Made by a program: the position numbers and the translations under genes. From the NCBI GenBank assembly GCA_031177555.1, contig JAPSGM010000144.1:1-5431 (forward strand): a DNA stretch of 5,431 nucleotides. The letters run 5' to 3'. Origin of the DNA: Chloroflexota bacterium (GTDB lineage: Bacteria > Chloroflexota > Limnocylindria > QHBO01). Every line of letters begins with the position of its first letter. Position 1 is the stretch's first letter. Below the pieces are notes generated by a model, which saw only the letters and a program-made list of their open reading frames with translations, did not search any database and had not been told where the DNA came from. Shown in pieces: positions 5,363 to 5,431 of the stretch.

Positions 5363-5431
5363 ATGATGCCGGACGCACGCACATGCCCCGACTGCCGGAT
5401 CGCCGTCGCCCCTGACTTCCGGTTCTGTCCA
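5363..5431 (+). CDS. Zinc-ribbon protein, N-terminus only (3' partial)
   Basis: The last 69 bases encode 23 codons beginning MMPDARTCPDCRIAVAPDFR and continuing FCP to the window edge. C8 and C11 (CPDC) and C22 (FCP) are three of the four ligands of a zinc ribbon of the CPxC-x(n)-RFCPxC type; the fourth cysteine should lie just beyond the edge. Such ribbons begin many multidomain bacterial proteins, including zinc-ribbon/adenylate cyclase/AAA-TPR proteins related to the gene at the left edge, and also small membrane or FHA proteins. The rest cannot be seen. The upstream frame is closed by the TAA at 5342-5344 of the acidic-tail gene, only 18 bases away. There is no clear ribosome-binding site, so translation may depend on coupling to that gene. 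ATG at 5363 or 5366 may be the start. Confidence 0.65.
   Translation, partial: MMPDARTCPDCRIAVAPDFRFCP

Noticed and set aside
5311..5415. Out-of-frame ATG after GGAGGAGGA inside the acidic tail, opening a 34-codon ORF
   Set aside because: The ribosome-binding-like sequence is a by-product of Glu codons and abuts the ATG. The product is Gly/Arg/Pro-rich and overlaps the zinc-ribbon frame, which is far more convincing.

Overview
This is a very GC-rich window with Arg/Ala-rich shadow frames on both strands. It looks like a chromosomal fragment of a high-GC soil or freshwater bacterium. The protein styles (signalling ATPase with TPR tail, short secreted orphan protein, zinc-ribbon protein, small orphan proteins) would fit Chloroflexota or Actinomycetota, but nothing here fixes the phylum. 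No rRNA, tRNA, CRISPR array, transposase or integrase is visible.

Left part (1-3271): two convergent genes. The first runs rightward off the left edge. It is the C-terminal 804 residues of a large AAA/STAND-type ATPase with helical TPR-like repeats, and the window opens inside its Walker A motif. It meets a leftward AraC-family regulator with an N-terminal cupin sensor and a C-terminal double helix-turn-helix. Only 30 bases separate the two stop codons.

Middle part (3272-4333): a 125-base divergent region separates the regulator from a rightward gene for a 178-residue secreted protein with a clear signal peptide. This region holds a candidate -35/-10 pair and a 17-base imperfect direct repeat with 20-base periodicity, the geometry expected of an AraC-family operator. 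The regulator may therefore control itself, the secreted protein, or both. A perfect 11-bp hairpin follows the secreted-protein gene. The next 400 bases hold one credible short gene, a 27-residue single-span membrane peptide with a ribosome-binding site and a following hairpin.

Right part (4334-5431): three rightward genes. A 159-residue all-helical, lysine/glutamate-rich protein (possibly ferritin-like, unproven) has an excellent ribosome-binding site and ends at a perfect 10-bp hairpin. A new promoter-like TATGAT follows, then a 138-residue orphan protein with a nitrile-hydratase-leader-like stretch and a highly acidic tail. Only 18 bases after it begins a protein with an N-terminal zinc ribbon, cut by the right edge; these last two probably form one transcription unit. 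The best candidates for something undescribed are the orphan acidic-tail protein with its zinc-ribbon partner, the 27-residue membrane peptide, and the secreted protein with its divergent AraC regulator.
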